This document shows positions 43,874 through 52,620 of a stretch of DNA of 64,000 nucleotides, piece by piece. Under the pieces are notes generated by a model, which ran no database searches, was not told the origin of the DNA, and saw nothing but the letters and a program-made list of their open reading frames with translations. This DNA is from Paraburkholderia franconis. GTDB lineage: Bacteria > Pseudomonadota > Gammaproteobacteria > Burkholderiales > Burkholderiaceae. A program made the position numbers and the translations under genes. Position 1 is the first letter of the stretch. Every line of letters starts with the position of its first letter. The stretch lies in NCBI RefSeq assembly GCF_009362735.1, contig NZ_WHNP01000018.1, forward strand, positions 92,899 through 156,898, given 5' to 3'.

Positions 43874-45434
43874 GGGTGCCTCCCGTCTGAGCGCGTTGCG
43901 CGCCGCCCGTCGCGAGCGCCATGATGTCGTGCTCGGTCATCTGCGTGCCGCTTACTTCGCCCGCAATCCGACCTTCTCGCATGACGAGCACGCGGTCGGA
44001 CATGCCGATCACTTCCTGCAGCTCGGAACTGATCATCAGGATGCCGAGTCCGCGGTCGGTCAGCTGCCGCATCAGTCGATAGATTTCCGCCTTCGCGCCG
44101 ATGTCGACTCCGCGAGTCGGTTCGTCGAGAATCAGGACGCTGGTGCACACGCGCACCCATCTGCTGATGAGCACCTTCTGCTGATTTCCGCCCGACAGCG
44201 TTGCAACGCTGCCCGCGGGCCGCGCGCCAGCAATGCCGTATTCGCGGATGGCATCGGCGCCCGCCGTCCGCTCTTCCTTCGCGTTCAGCAAGCCCAGGCG
44301 AGACACGCGTTGCAGGGTGGTCGCGGTGACGTTCTGGGCGACATTCAGACACATCAGCAAGCCCTCGGATTTGCGGTCTTCCGTGACGAAGCCGAGACCG
44401 AGGCGGATGGCCGTTGCCGGCGTCATTCGTGCATGGCGTGCGCCACGCACTTCGATCGTGCCGCGCGCAGGTAGTGCACCGAAGATGCCTGAAGCGAGTT
44501 CCGTGCGGCCTGAGCCGACCATGCCGGCCAGCCCGACGATTTCGCCCGCGCGCACCGAAAGCGAAGCATCGAACACGCGATTGCCGACGTGCAGTCTGTC
44601 GACCTTCATTAGCACCGTACCGGCGGGCTCCATACCGGGCTTCGGAGGATAGACGTCCCGCATCTCGCGGCCGACCATCATGCGCACAAGATCGGCGCGC
44701 GTCGTTTCCGACACGGGCTGCGTGTCGATCTTGCGACCGTCTTTCATCACCGTCACGCGGTCGCACAATTCGAATATTTCGTCCAGCCGGTGCGAGATAT
44801 AGACAATGGCGACACCGCGCTCGCGCAGCACTCGCAGCCGTTCGAATAACAGCTGAACTTCCTTGCCGGCAATGACGGCCGTCGGTTCGTCGAGTATCAG
44901 CACGCGTATTTCGCTCGCCATCGCTTTCGCAATCTCGACCATTTGCTGACTGGCGACGGAGAGGGCACCGACGCGCTCCTGCGGATCGAGATGCACGCCC
45001 AGTTCGCGCAGCAATGTCGCGGCGCGCTCGTTCATCGCGCGATGATCGATGACGCCGAGCCGCGTTTGAGGCTCGATTCCCGCGAAGATGTTCTGCGCGA
45101 CGCTCGACTGCGGAAACAGCACGAGTTCCTGATAGATGATGTGAACGCCGTGCGCCTTCGCATCAGCCGGAGACTTCCATGCGACAGGCTTTCCGTCGAA
45201 ACGTAACTCACCTTCATCGGCAAGGTAGGCGCCCGCGAGCACTTTCATCAACGTCGATTTGCCGGCGCCGTTTTCGCCGACCAGTGCGTGAATCTCGCCG
45301 CTGCGCACACCGAAGCTCACCGCATCGAGGCTCTTCACGCCAGGAAACCGCTTGGTGATACCGCTGACTTCGATTACGTCGGGCTGCGCCGTCTCAAGGC
45401 CAATGGTTGAGGGAGTGGATGCAGGCGTACTCAT
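43857..45434 (-). CDS. Sugar ABC transporter ATPase with two nucleotide-binding domains
   Basis: A 525-residue RbsA/MglA-type ATPase. The first domain has Walker A GENGAGKST, a signature modified to LSVASQQM and Walker B LILDEPTAVI. The second has the usual degenerate Walker A (GMVGSGRTELA), a good signature LSGGNQQKV and LILDEPTRGVD. Such asymmetry is normal for the family. It sits between the binding-protein and permease genes, overlapping both (4 and 17 bases). Confidence 0.9.
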   Translation of the reverse strand: MSTPASTPSTIGLETAQPDVIEVSGITKRFPGVKSLDAVSFGVRSGEIHALVGENGAGKSTLMKVLAGAYLADEGELRFDGKPVAWKSPADAKAHGVHIIYQELVLFPQSSVAQNIFAGIEPQTRLGVIDHRAMNERAATLLRELGVHLDPQERVGALSVASQQMVEIAKAMASEIRVLILDEPTAVIAGKEVQLLFERLRVLRERGVAIVYISHRLDEIFELCDRVTVMKDGRKIDTQPVSETTRADLVRMMVGREMRDVYPPKPGMEPAGTVLMKVDRLHVGNRVFDASLSVRAGEIVGLAGMVGSGRTELASGIFGALPARGTIEVRGARHARMTPATAIRLGLGFVTEDRKSEGLLMCLNVAQNVTATTLQRVSRLGLLNAKEERTAGADAIREYGIAGARPAGSVATLSGGNQQKVLISRWVRVCTSVLILDEPTRGVDIGAKAEIYRLMRQLTDRGLGILMISSELQEVIGMSDRVLVMREGRIAGEVSGTQMTEHDIMALATGGAQRAQTGGTHAFAH

Positions 45435-46585
45435 TTCTCACCCGGCAGCTTGATCTTGAACGTCGACGGGTTGTAGTCCGGGCCCATGCCGCCGTCGATG
45501 ATCTTGTCGGGCGGCCCTTTCGCATCGACCACCTGATCGATGTACTGGTCCGGATGCGGGACGGATGCGGTTTCGTCGCCCCGCGTCAACGCAATCTGCG
45601 GGCTGATCTCGTAGATCTTCGGAAGCGGTTGCCCTTGCAGCACCTTGAGCGCAACGTCGAGCGATGTGCCGCCCATCGAAGGCGGATAGCCGATTTCGAG
45701 CATCGGAATCTTGTACTTCAGCGCAAGCTGCAATGGCCCGTTGAGGTCGGCGGTCGTATGCGGCGGGATTTCGCCCGGCTTGAATCCGGCAGCGAGGAAT
45801 GCTTCGATCGAACCGGCAACGGGTAACCCATGCGCGCACCAGACGGCATTGATGCTGTGCCCATACTTCGCGATCATCGCCTGCATCTGCTGCTTGGCCT
45901 TGACAGGGCTCCAGTCGGAATAGACGGTATCGAGCACCTTTATACCGGGGTATTGCGAAAACACTTCATGCGCAGCCGCCTCGCGATCGGCGCTGACGCT
46001 GGAGCCTGCCTGGCCTGCCAGCATGATCACGTTGCCCTTGCCGTGCAGCTTTTCGACGATCCATTGTGCCCATACACGGCCCATCATCGCGTCGGAACCC
46101 GTGACGAAGGAAACGAAGTTGTCCGATGAAATGCGCCGGTCTACCATGACGACGGGAATCCCCTGTTTCATTGCGCGCGTGACAACGGGATCGAGTGCCT
46201 TCTGCGTGTTCGCGCTTACGATCAGGAGGTCCACGCCGCGCGAGATCAGGTCCTGAATGTCGGCGGCCTGCTTTGCGTCGTCCATGTTGCCGTTGGTGAT
46301 CAGCAACTGCTTGATGAGATCGGGGTGTTCGGCCGCGGCCTTCATCAGCGAATGCTGCATCACGACGCGCCAGCTATCGCCAAGCCCTGCGTTCGAAAAG
46401 CCGATCACGTACGGCGGCTTCTTCTTGAACTTCGTCGTGTCGGAGAACGGAATCTGCACGGCGGGATTAAACAGAAACGTGCGCGGCGCGCCGGTGTAGT
46501 CCGCGCGCGCGGCAAATGAAGCCGTCATGATGAAGGCCGCAGCGGCGAAAACGCTCGCACGGTGAAAGCGGGTCGAACGACGCAT
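45431..46585 (-). CDS. Sugar-type ABC transporter substrate-binding protein
   Basis: A 384-residue periplasmic binding protein of the ribose/LacI-like type I fold. A signal peptide (MRRSTRFHRASVFAAAAFIM, cleavage near ARA) precedes YVIGFSNAGLGDSWRVVMQH; the ligand-binding pattern continues in LITNGNMDDAKQAADIQDLI and PVVMVDRRISSDNFVSFVTG. It is about 70 residues longer than ribose-binding proteins. The ATG at 46585 gives the clean signal peptide. First gene of the minus-strand operon that ends with the SDR gene. Confidence 0.87.
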   Translation of the reverse strand: MRRSTRFHRASVFAAAAFIMTASFAARADYTGAPRTFLFNPAVQIPFSDTTKFKKKPPYVIGFSNAGLGDSWRVVMQHSLMKAAAEHPDLIKQLLITNGNMDDAKQAADIQDLISRGVDLLIVSANTQKALDPVVTRAMKQGIPVVMVDRRISSDNFVSFVTGSDAMMGRVWAQWIVEKLHGKGNVIMLAGQAGSSVSADREAAAHEVFSQYPGIKVLDTVYSDWSPVKAKQQMQAMIAKYGHSINAVWCAHGLPVAGSIEAFLAAGFKPGEIPPHTTADLNGPLQLALKYKIPMLEIGYPPSMGGTSLDVALKVLQGQPLPKIYEISPQIALTRGDETASVPHPDQYIDQVVDAKGPPDKIIDGGMGPDYNPSTFKIKLPGEK

Positions 46586-46765
46586 GAATGTCTCCGTAAA
46601 TGTTCTGATATCTGTCGGGAGACACGCGTGTAGCGATGGCAATCTTCGACGCGGCTGGCGGCCACATGCACGGGTAACGGGTTCTATAATCTGGCGTTAC
46701 CAGGCTGGACACAGCGTGCTTCCCGACCGCGCCAATGTGGCACGGTTGACGAAGCGCATCTAGCA

Positions 46766-46789
46766 ATTGCCATTACTAGTAATGGCAAT
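46766..46789. promoter_or_regulatory. Perfect 24-bp palindrome, probable operator
   Basis: The half-site ATTGCCATTACT is followed by its exact reverse complement, with no spacer. It lies in the divergent gap between the transporter operon and the HTH regulator gene, 26 bases before the regulator start. On the left, a TATAAT (about 46684-46689) is next to a second short CTGG...CCAG dyad. The best candidate binder is the adjacent HTH protein. Confidence 0.75.
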
Positions 46790-46815
46790 AACAGGGAAGG
46801 CATAAGGAGCGAGAC

Positions 46816-47736
46816 ATGGAAAAGCAGCAGCGCCTTAACGAACTTGCCGATTTTCTGAGGACGCGCCGCGCGCGTCTTCGGCCGGAAGACATCGACTTTC
46901 CGAGCGGCAGCCGCCGCAAGACACCGGGACTGCGCCGCGAAGAGGTGGCCGAACGCGCCGGCATCAGCGTCACCTGGTATGCATGGCTCGAGCAGGGCAG
47001 GGAAGTGAATGTGTCGTTCAAGACGATCGAAAGCCTCGCCAACGCGTTGAAGCTTTCGCCGCACGAGCGCACGCATCTGTTCGAACTGGCCAACCATTAC
47101 ACGCCGCCCGGTCCATATCCGATTGCGCAGAACGTGACGGATACCGTTCGACGCATGCTCGATCAACTGGGCAACATGCCGGCGTATGTCATCGACGGCA
47201 ACTGGAATTACGTGACATGGAACGACGCTGCCGTGCGCGTATTCGCCGATTTCCGCAAAATGCCTGCAGGCCGATGCAATTTGCTGTGGTTCACGTTCCA
47301 GCAGGAAGGCGCGCGTTCGCTCTTTCGAGGATGGGATGCATACGCGAAATGCGTGCTTGCGCAGTTTCGCGGCGACTACATCCTTCGACCCTCGGGCGAG
47401 GTGTTTTTGCGCGATCTCGTCGAAGAACTGAACGATACGGATGCAGACTTCTGCCGCTGGTGGGCCGAGCACGAAGTTCTCAAGCGCAGCGACTGGCGCA
47501 AGGTCATTGAGCATCCCATTGCAGGCGTGCTGGAACTGGATGCGTTGTCGCTCGAAGTGCCGGATGCGCCAGGCATGCGCATCATGGTCTACACGCCGGC
47601 ACCATCGACAGATACTGCGCAGCGCATCGAGGCACTGATGAAGAGCAATTGCGCGGCGACAACGCATTTCGAGGCCGCAACGGTACTCGATACGTTTCGC
47701 AAGGCGCGCGCATCGGGGGCGAGGCGCGAGAGATAA
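46816..47736 (+). CDS. XRE-family regulator with MmyB-like ligand domain
   Basis: A 306-residue transcription factor. The N-terminal helix-turn-helix (about residues 30-95) contains LRREEVAERAGISVTWYAWL, a hallmark of the MmyB-type family. The C-terminal part (about 110-285) is the MmyB-like ligand-binding domain, similar in fold to PAS (YVIDGNWNYVTWNDAAVRVF). It has an AAGGAG site and is divergent from the hydroxyquinol/transport operon, which it probably controls. These regulators can bind fatty-acid-like or aromatic ligands. Confidence 0.87.
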   Translation: MEKQQRLNELADFLRTRRARLRPEDIDFPSGSRRKTPGLRREEVAERAGISVTWYAWLEQGREVNVSFKTIESLANALKLSPHERTHLFELANHYTPPGPYPIAQNVTDTVRRMLDQLGNMPAYVIDGNWNYVTWNDAAVRVFADFRKMPAGRCNLLWFTFQQEGARSLFRGWDAYAKCVLAQFRGDYILRPSGEVFLRDLVEELNDTDADFCRWWAEHEVLKRSDWRKVIEHPIAGVLELDALSLEVPDAPGMRIMVYTPAPSTDTAQRIEALMKSNCAATTHFEAATVLDTFRKARASGARRER

Positions 47737-47882
47737 TGCAGTCGGATATTGAGGCCTCGAATGGCTCGGTTGATCGCGGGCTGCATGCCGCCACTCGTCA
47801 CGATGCCTTTCAGGCCGTGAAGTAATCAGCTACGATCGGCGGTTCAAGAGAAGGGCCGCCGCCTGATTACCCGACGGGCGAT

Positions 47883-48234
47883 CGGCCGCTGTTAATTTGC
47901 GGATTCAACCGGTGGATGCAATAGTTTGGTAAAACGGTTCGGCTGGCGTCTCGTAGTTCAGGGTCTTCCTCGGACGCTCATTCAATCGCCTCGTCACGGC
48001 ATTGAGTCTCGCCTGCGAATACACGGACAGGTCTGTGCCATTGGGGGAAATACTGTCTTAGCAGCCCGTTCGTGTTTTCATTGGACCCACGCTGCCACGG
48101 ATGCTTTGGGTCACAGAAATAAACCTTGATGTCCGTAGCCACGGTGAAACGTTTGTGGTCAGCCATCTCCGTTCCCCGATCCCAGGTCAGCGATTTATAC
48201 AGTTCCTGCGGCAACTTGCACGCATGCCTGATGA
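47883..48234 (-). pseudogene. IS30-family transposase remnant
   Basis: The 3' part of an IS30-type transposase. In one frame (47978-48214) TWDRGTEMADHKRFTVATDI is followed by FCDPKHPWQRGSNENTNGLL, which contains the second Asp and the final Glu region of the DDE set. The sequence then shifts frame, and the end continues as RLNERPRKTLNYETPAEPFY. The 5' part, including the HTH, is missing because a MITE-like element starts at 48235. Not functional. Confidence 0.8.
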
Positions 48235-48406
48235 GGGGTAATCGTCCGAATCGTGCAAAAAATGGCGCTTTTGTCGAAAACGCGATTACTTATCAACGAG
48301 TTGCAAAATTTTCGTTGAGCCGAACACCGAGCCATCACGGAGCCTTGCTGCGAGCGCCGCTACGGGCAGCAACCGCCAGATCTTGCACGATTCGGACGAT
48401 TACCCC
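48235..48406. mobile_element. 172-bp MITE-like element with perfect inverted ends
   Basis: The terminal inverted repeats are 24 bases, perfectly matched (starting GGGGTAATCGTCCGAATCG; 48235-48258 and 48383-48406). After a 4-base mismatch they match again for five bases (TGGCG). The interior has no coding capacity. I see no clear target duplication. It adjoins the IS30 remnant. Confidence 0.75.
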
Positions 48407-48696
48407 TATCTGCAATATGGCGAGATTCCGTTCGGGGCAACACTCAAGCGATCCGGTGGCGACGCTGTTGTCATCTGAGCGGCGATCTACGCACTTCGAA
48501 GTGGCGGCCACAAGAAGTCCATCTGGCCACGCGTTGCTTCCCTGCGTCATGTAACCACGTCACGGATATCGTTGTGAAGCAGTTCGTCGATCAACCGATT
48601 CGAGCCTGGGCCGATGACCGCTGCGGGGAAGCCGTGATAAGGCAATTTGACAAAGCCGGTAAAATTGATGAGTTCGCGGAACGCTGTAACGAGTAG
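48407..48696. other. Decayed sequence beside MITE-like element
   Basis: A short in-frame stretch on the plus strand ending at 48696 could be the tail of a lost gene (it contains PIRAWADDRCGEAVIRQFDK), but I do not recognise it. It includes a 16-base string (48643-48658) found again at 50619-50634. No intact gene. Confidence 0.35.
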
Positions 48697-49317
48697 CTAG
48701 CCTGCTCCCGCCTGGTGTTGTTCGGGGTCGCGAAAATCGGCAGGCCAGTTCGCAAGCACTGCGTCTACGATTTCACGCAGACGACGCCGCGTCGCTCCGC
48801 TTTTTGCCTGGACTGCCATGCCCTGGATCATTGTCGAGATGAAAGCAGCCGCATCATGTGCCGTCATACCGTCAGGAAGCGGTCCCGCATCCATCACGGA
48901 TTTTAACCGCTCCCGCAGGTTTCGCTCGAATTCGTTACGGATTTGCAAGAGACTGTCTCCCAATGGACCCATATTACCCATGCAGGCAAGCGCCGATAAC
49001 GCCACAAGGCGCCCAGAGGGCGTGCTACTCTCCGTATCCAAATCGACGAAACCGAGCAGCAGTGTTCGCACGATCAACCTCGGCGTGGGCTGAGCGAAAG
49101 CATTAGCACGAAAAGCCAGATTCTTCTGTTTATAGCGGTCAAGAGCCGTGCGAAACAACCCCTCCTTGTTTCCGAACGCCTTGTTAAGGTTGGGCCAGCT
49201 GACTCCCGTTGCATCTTGAATGTCAGTGGGCGACGTTGACTCATAGCCCTTGTTCCAGGCGAGAAGCATTGCCTTTTCCAGTACCTGGTCTACATCGAAC
49301 TCTTGTGGTTGTGCCAT
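48697..49317 (-). CDS. TetR/AcrR-family regulator (first of two paralogues)
   Basis: A 206-residue repressor-type protein. The HTH occupies about residues 10-55 (VLEKAMLLAWNKGYESTSPT, then VSWPNLNKAFGNKEGLFRTA). The C-terminal half is very close to that of the TetR at 50797-51450, sharing GPLPDGMT and IQGxAVQAKxGATRRxLR. Ligand unknown. In the HTH, TDIQDATGVSWPNLNKAF departs from the common GxxxxSLYxHF pattern, which may change operator choice. Confidence 0.85.
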   Translation of the reverse strand: MAQPQEFDVDQVLEKAMLLAWNKGYESTSPTDIQDATGVSWPNLNKAFGNKEGLFRTALDRYKQKNLAFRANAFAQPTPRLIVRTLLLGFVDLDTESSTPSGRLVALSALACMGNMGPLGDSLLQIRNEFERNLRERLKSVMDAGPLPDGMTAHDAAAFISTMIQGMAVQAKSGATRRRLREIVDAVLANWPADFRDPEQHQAGAG

Positions 49318-49990
49318 AAGGCGTACCTCGATTCACATAGTTATAAACTGATTGGTCCCCAATAGACGCTCGATGCTCTTCCGATAGCCGACCTCGTCGC
49401 GGCACTTAAAAGAGAGGATGTTTAAGTTCCAAGATAACCCGGAACGGCAGAAGCCAAGATCATTCGACCGTAATTGCCCGGACACTGCGTTCCGTGAACG
49501 CGCGGACGGAAGACCGAATCCCCGCGGCGAATCGACATGCCCGTCAGTACACAAAGCGAATCTTCTCGCGCAACGCCCATCCGCCATTCCTGATCCGCAT
49601 AATGGCCTGAACACGCATCGCTCCAATACACGCTCAATGTTATCGACGACGGCTGCTCAAGAATGCAAATCTGCGTCGGGGGGCGTCCGCGATCCACTGG
49701 CTCAAATGCACCTGACATTACTGACTTTTTCAGGCGCACCTTCTTCTCGCGACTACGGCGGTCTCGGCTGCCCGAATCCATCGGCCTTGACATCAAGACG
49801 CCCAATAACGCATGTATGACGATGTCATCTTCCACCCGACTGACCATTTTCAACGCTCCTTCACAGGATTGGCATGCTGTAACGCTCGCGCCATCGGCAA
49901 TTCGCTTGCATTGTGGACCACACAGTTCCTAATGTCTAGGAGTAGCGGTTATTGATTGCAACGTCAGCGGCGTGGCGATCCCGTGGCTTC
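49318..49990. other. Decayed intergenic region
   Basis: No recognisable gene. A 143-codon frame on the minus strand (49422-49853) has no family features and odd composition. The region links the first TetR gene to the truncated livG copy and looks like degraded accessory DNA. Confidence 0.4.
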
Positions 49991-50460
49991 TGACGGAAAT
50001 CGGCCATAGGGAAGCTCCTTCGCCAGCGAGCGAGCACATCTGCTCAATCCCACTTCGGAGAGCAGCGCCATCGCGTCGTCATCAAGATGTTGGGTCGCCT
50101 TGGCGCCGCCGAAGCGGTTCCGAGACAACCGGTGGCGCTTTTGCAGAGCAATCTTGACGTTGTCCAGGACAGACATTTCCGGAAAGATTGCGGAGATCTG
50201 GAAAGAGCGAACCATGCCCTGTTCGGCAATCGAAGCCGGCGAAATGGACGTGATGTCTTTCCCGTTCAGCAGAATCTTTCCGGAAGATGGCGAAACAAAT
50301 TTGGTGAGCAGGTTGAACATCGTGGTCTTGCCTGCCCCGTTCGGGCCGATCAGCGCATGGATAGCACCGCGACGTACCCCGAGGTTTACGTCGCAAATCG
50401 CACGAAAGCCAAGGGGACTCCTTGTTGAGGGAGTGCGTTTCCAACGCATGGCTGGTTAGC
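49991..50460 (-). pseudogene. Truncated duplicate of livG (ABC ATPase)
   Basis: A near-identical copy of the first ~150 codons of livG at 60132-60908. It keeps GFRAICDVN, Walker A GPNGAGKTT, VSPSSGKILLNGKDI and EVGLSRCARSLAKELPYG, then breaks off before the signature and Walker B motifs and runs into unrelated codons. The 5' end also differs, so the normal start is lost. It cannot form a working ATPase. It is joined directly to a copy of the leader found at 63015-63168. Confidence 0.88.
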
Positions 50461-50613
50461 TCGGTTCCTTCCGTAGTCCTGCGACTGGACTAAGACTGAG
50501 GGCAGTCTAAGAACTCTTTTTTTTCGTCACAAACGACTTATACCGATCCATGCACGAGCCAAACTGATGCGTGGTGAGAGCTTTGTCAAATTGAGGGCAG
50601 CGCCGGATAGAAT
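50461..50613 (-). repeat. Copy of the leader of the liv/MOSC operon
   Basis: This stretch matches 63015-63168, the region before the livK-like gene: CTAAGACTGAGGGCAGTCTA, a T8 run, TTATACCGATCCATGCA, AAACTGATGCGTGGTGAG and GCGCCGGAT all recur in order. In the full operon, the livK-like and MOSC genes lie between this leader and livG. Here the leader abuts livG directly, so the two genes are deleted from this copy. Confidence 0.85.
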
Positions 50614-50632
50614 GCCCTCAATTTGACAAAGC
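50580..50632. repeat. Perfect 20-bp inverted repeat around 13 bases
   Basis: GCTTTGTCAAATTGAGGGCA at 50580-50599 is complemented exactly at 50613-50632. One arm is shared with the leader at 63015-63168, the other is not. The GGCTTTGTCAAATT-like ends resemble termini of IS6/IS5-type elements, so this may be two IS ends left together after excision, but it could also serve as a terminator-like hairpin. Confidence 0.65.
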
Positions 50633-50796
50633 CGTGGCGACCAGTGCGTGGCAACGCAAAGGTGTGAGGCAATTCGGACGCACCCGAATCCGGCGTGCGC
50701 TTCGGATAGAAGAAATTGTGCCGGGTCACAAGAGGTTGTCGGCAGGTACATTTGGCACCATTTGGTCTACAATGTAAGCTGACTAAGGAAACGATA

Positions 50797-51450
50797 ATGG
50801 CACGGCCCAGAGAGTTCGACGAAAACTACGTGTTGCAAAAGGCCTTGTATCTATTCTGGGACAAGGGCTACGAAGCCACGTCGCTGTCCGATCTGCTGGA
50901 AGCAACCGGGCTTACGAAGTCGAGCCTTTATAAGGCATTCGAAAGCAAGGAAGGGCTTTTCCGACGGGTCGTGGACGTCTACGAACGGGATCATCTGGGT
51001 TTCCGGAAAGTCGCGTTGTCGAAACCGACGCCAAGGCTGATCACGGAAGCTTTACTCCAAGGGACTGTCCGGCTACACACTGGCGATAACACTCCACCCG
51101 GTTGCCTTGTCACGTTGGCCGTTCTCGCCTGCAGTGCGGAAGCACAGCCGCTTAGCGAAGAGCTCTCGGCGAGCCGCAATGATTTTGAGCGACGACTGCG
51201 AGAGCGCTTCGAGTCGGTCAAGAATGCAGGTCCGCTACCGGATGGCATGACGAGTAGCGAGGCAGCCGCTCTGCTTTCGACGTTAATTCAAGGGCTAGCT
51301 GTTCAGGCAAAGGGTGGCGCAACGCGCCGTCACCTACGCCAGGTCGTCACCACCGTGCTAAAAAGCTGGCCTTCTGAGTTCTCGGACGTGGGCAAGGCGT
51401 ACAGTGGGCCAAAGTCACTGCAGAAGGAGCCCACGCTAAGCGAACGCTAA
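50797..51450 (+). CDS. TetR/AcrR-family regulator (second paralogue)
   Basis: A 217-residue regulator. HTH region: ALYLFWDKGYEATSLSDLLE then TGLTKSSLYKAFESKEGLFR, a standard TetR pattern. The ligand domain strongly resembles that of the TetR at 48697-49317. The ATG at 50797 has an AAGGAA site. It lies beside the duplicated leader, so it may recognise that leader and control the liv/MOSC operon. It shares direction with the LysR gene 56 bases further on. Confidence 0.85.
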   Translation: MARPREFDENYVLQKALYLFWDKGYEATSLSDLLEATGLTKSSLYKAFESKEGLFRRVVDVYERDHLGFRKVALSKPTPRLITEALLQGTVRLHTGDNTPPGCLVTLAVLACSAEAQPLSEELSASRNDFERRLRERFESVKNAGPLPDGMTSSEAAALLSTLIQGLAVQAKGGATRRHLRQVVTTVLKSWPSEFSDVGKAYSGPKSLQKEPTLSER

Positions 51451-51506
51451 TACTCTGTCCTGATGCAGTGACGTTTTCGCCAAGACTGATTCGAGTAAAT
51501 CGAAAG

Positions 51507-52448
51507 ATGAAACGACGACTTCCTCCACTCCTTGCGCTCCGCGCGTTCGAGGCGGCCGGACGGCACATGAGCTTCTCGAAAGCCGCCGACGAGCTTAATG
51601 TCACCCAAAGCGCCATCAGCCGGCAGATCAAGTTGCTAGAGGAGTTCTTGCGTGCACCGTTATTTCGTCGCCTGACCCGTCAGGTGGAGCTTACGCCGTT
51701 CGGCCAGAACTATCTGTCAGCAGCAGTCGCTGCCCTCGATGGTATCGAACGCGCGACAGTCCAGAGCTTGCAAGAGGCGAAGGCATTGTCTGTGAGCGTG
51801 CTGCCGACGCTTGGTGCGCTCTGGTTGATGCAGAGACTTACCTCGTTCATGACAGAGCATTCTGAGATCAGACTTGAAGTTTCTTCATCATTGGAGCCGG
51901 TAAACTTTAAGCGGGACGGTATAGATGTAGCACTGCGTGTTGGAAAGGTTCCAGGGGTCGAATATAGCCGCAACGGTTCGCAGATTACATTTCGCATGAC
52001 TGAATCGTGGGATGACGTTGCGGTGATGCATCTTTGGGATGATTTCATCACTCCAGTGTGCAGTCGCTCGTTTCTCGCGGAACATGGTCCTCTCGACTCG
52101 CCTCTAGATCTCGCGAAGATGCCGCTCATCCACAATATGCGACGACCAGACTGCTGGCAGGCCTGGTTTGCTGCAGTCGGCATCGACCAATGTGACGGTG
52201 CTGGCCGGCTAGACGTTGGTCACTCTTTTATGGCGATCGTGGCTGCTCGCGAAGGACGAGGAGTAGCATGTGTTCCGGTTATCGAGGTCGACAATCTGGA
52301 CTGGCGGGATGAGTTATTGCAACCGTTTGGGCCGCGTTTACGTAGTGCCGGTGCCTATTACTTGTTGTGCCCGAAGGACAAGGCACTCTCGGCAGAAGTT
52401 AAACTTTTTTCAAGCTGGCTTATCGGACAATACGCCGCTACCGGCTGA
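51507..52448 (+). CDS. LysR-family transcriptional regulator, GcvA-like
   Basis: A 313-residue regulator with an N-terminal winged HTH (AFEAAGRHMSFSKAADELNV, TQSAISRQIKLLEEFLRAPL) and a periplasmic-binding-like effector domain (from about residue 95). It is closest to the GcvA-type group. It is convergent with the amidase gene at the end of the minus-strand set. I used the ATG at 51507; a GTG 39 bases upstream is possible. It may respond to an intermediate of the neighbouring pathway. Confidence 0.85.
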   Translation: MKRRLPPLLALRAFEAAGRHMSFSKAADELNVTQSAISRQIKLLEEFLRAPLFRRLTRQVELTPFGQNYLSAAVAALDGIERATVQSLQEAKALSVSVLPTLGALWLMQRLTSFMTEHSEIRLEVSSSLEPVNFKRDGIDVALRVGKVPGVEYSRNGSQITFRMTESWDDVAVMHLWDDFITPVCSRSFLAEHGPLDSPLDLAKMPLIHNMRRPDCWQAWFAAVGIDQCDGAGRLDVGHSFMAIVAAREGRGVACVPVIEVDNLDWRDELLQPFGPRLRSAGAYYLLCPKDKALSAEVKLFSSWLIGQYAATG

Positions 52449-52620
52449 CGTGGCGGCGCTAATGACGTCGCCGTTAATCACTCTTATCTTCACACCGGGT
52501 CGGTCGGGCGGATGTTTGTTTGCTCAGTAGTCGAAGCGGCCGTGCGGTGTGCCGTTTTTAAGGGAAGCGTCATTTACTGGAATTACCGAAATTCGACTAG
52601 AACACTGCAGTACATTCTTT

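Noticed and set aside
49422..49853. 143-codon frame on the minus strand
   Set aside because: No recognised motif, odd composition, in a decayed region.
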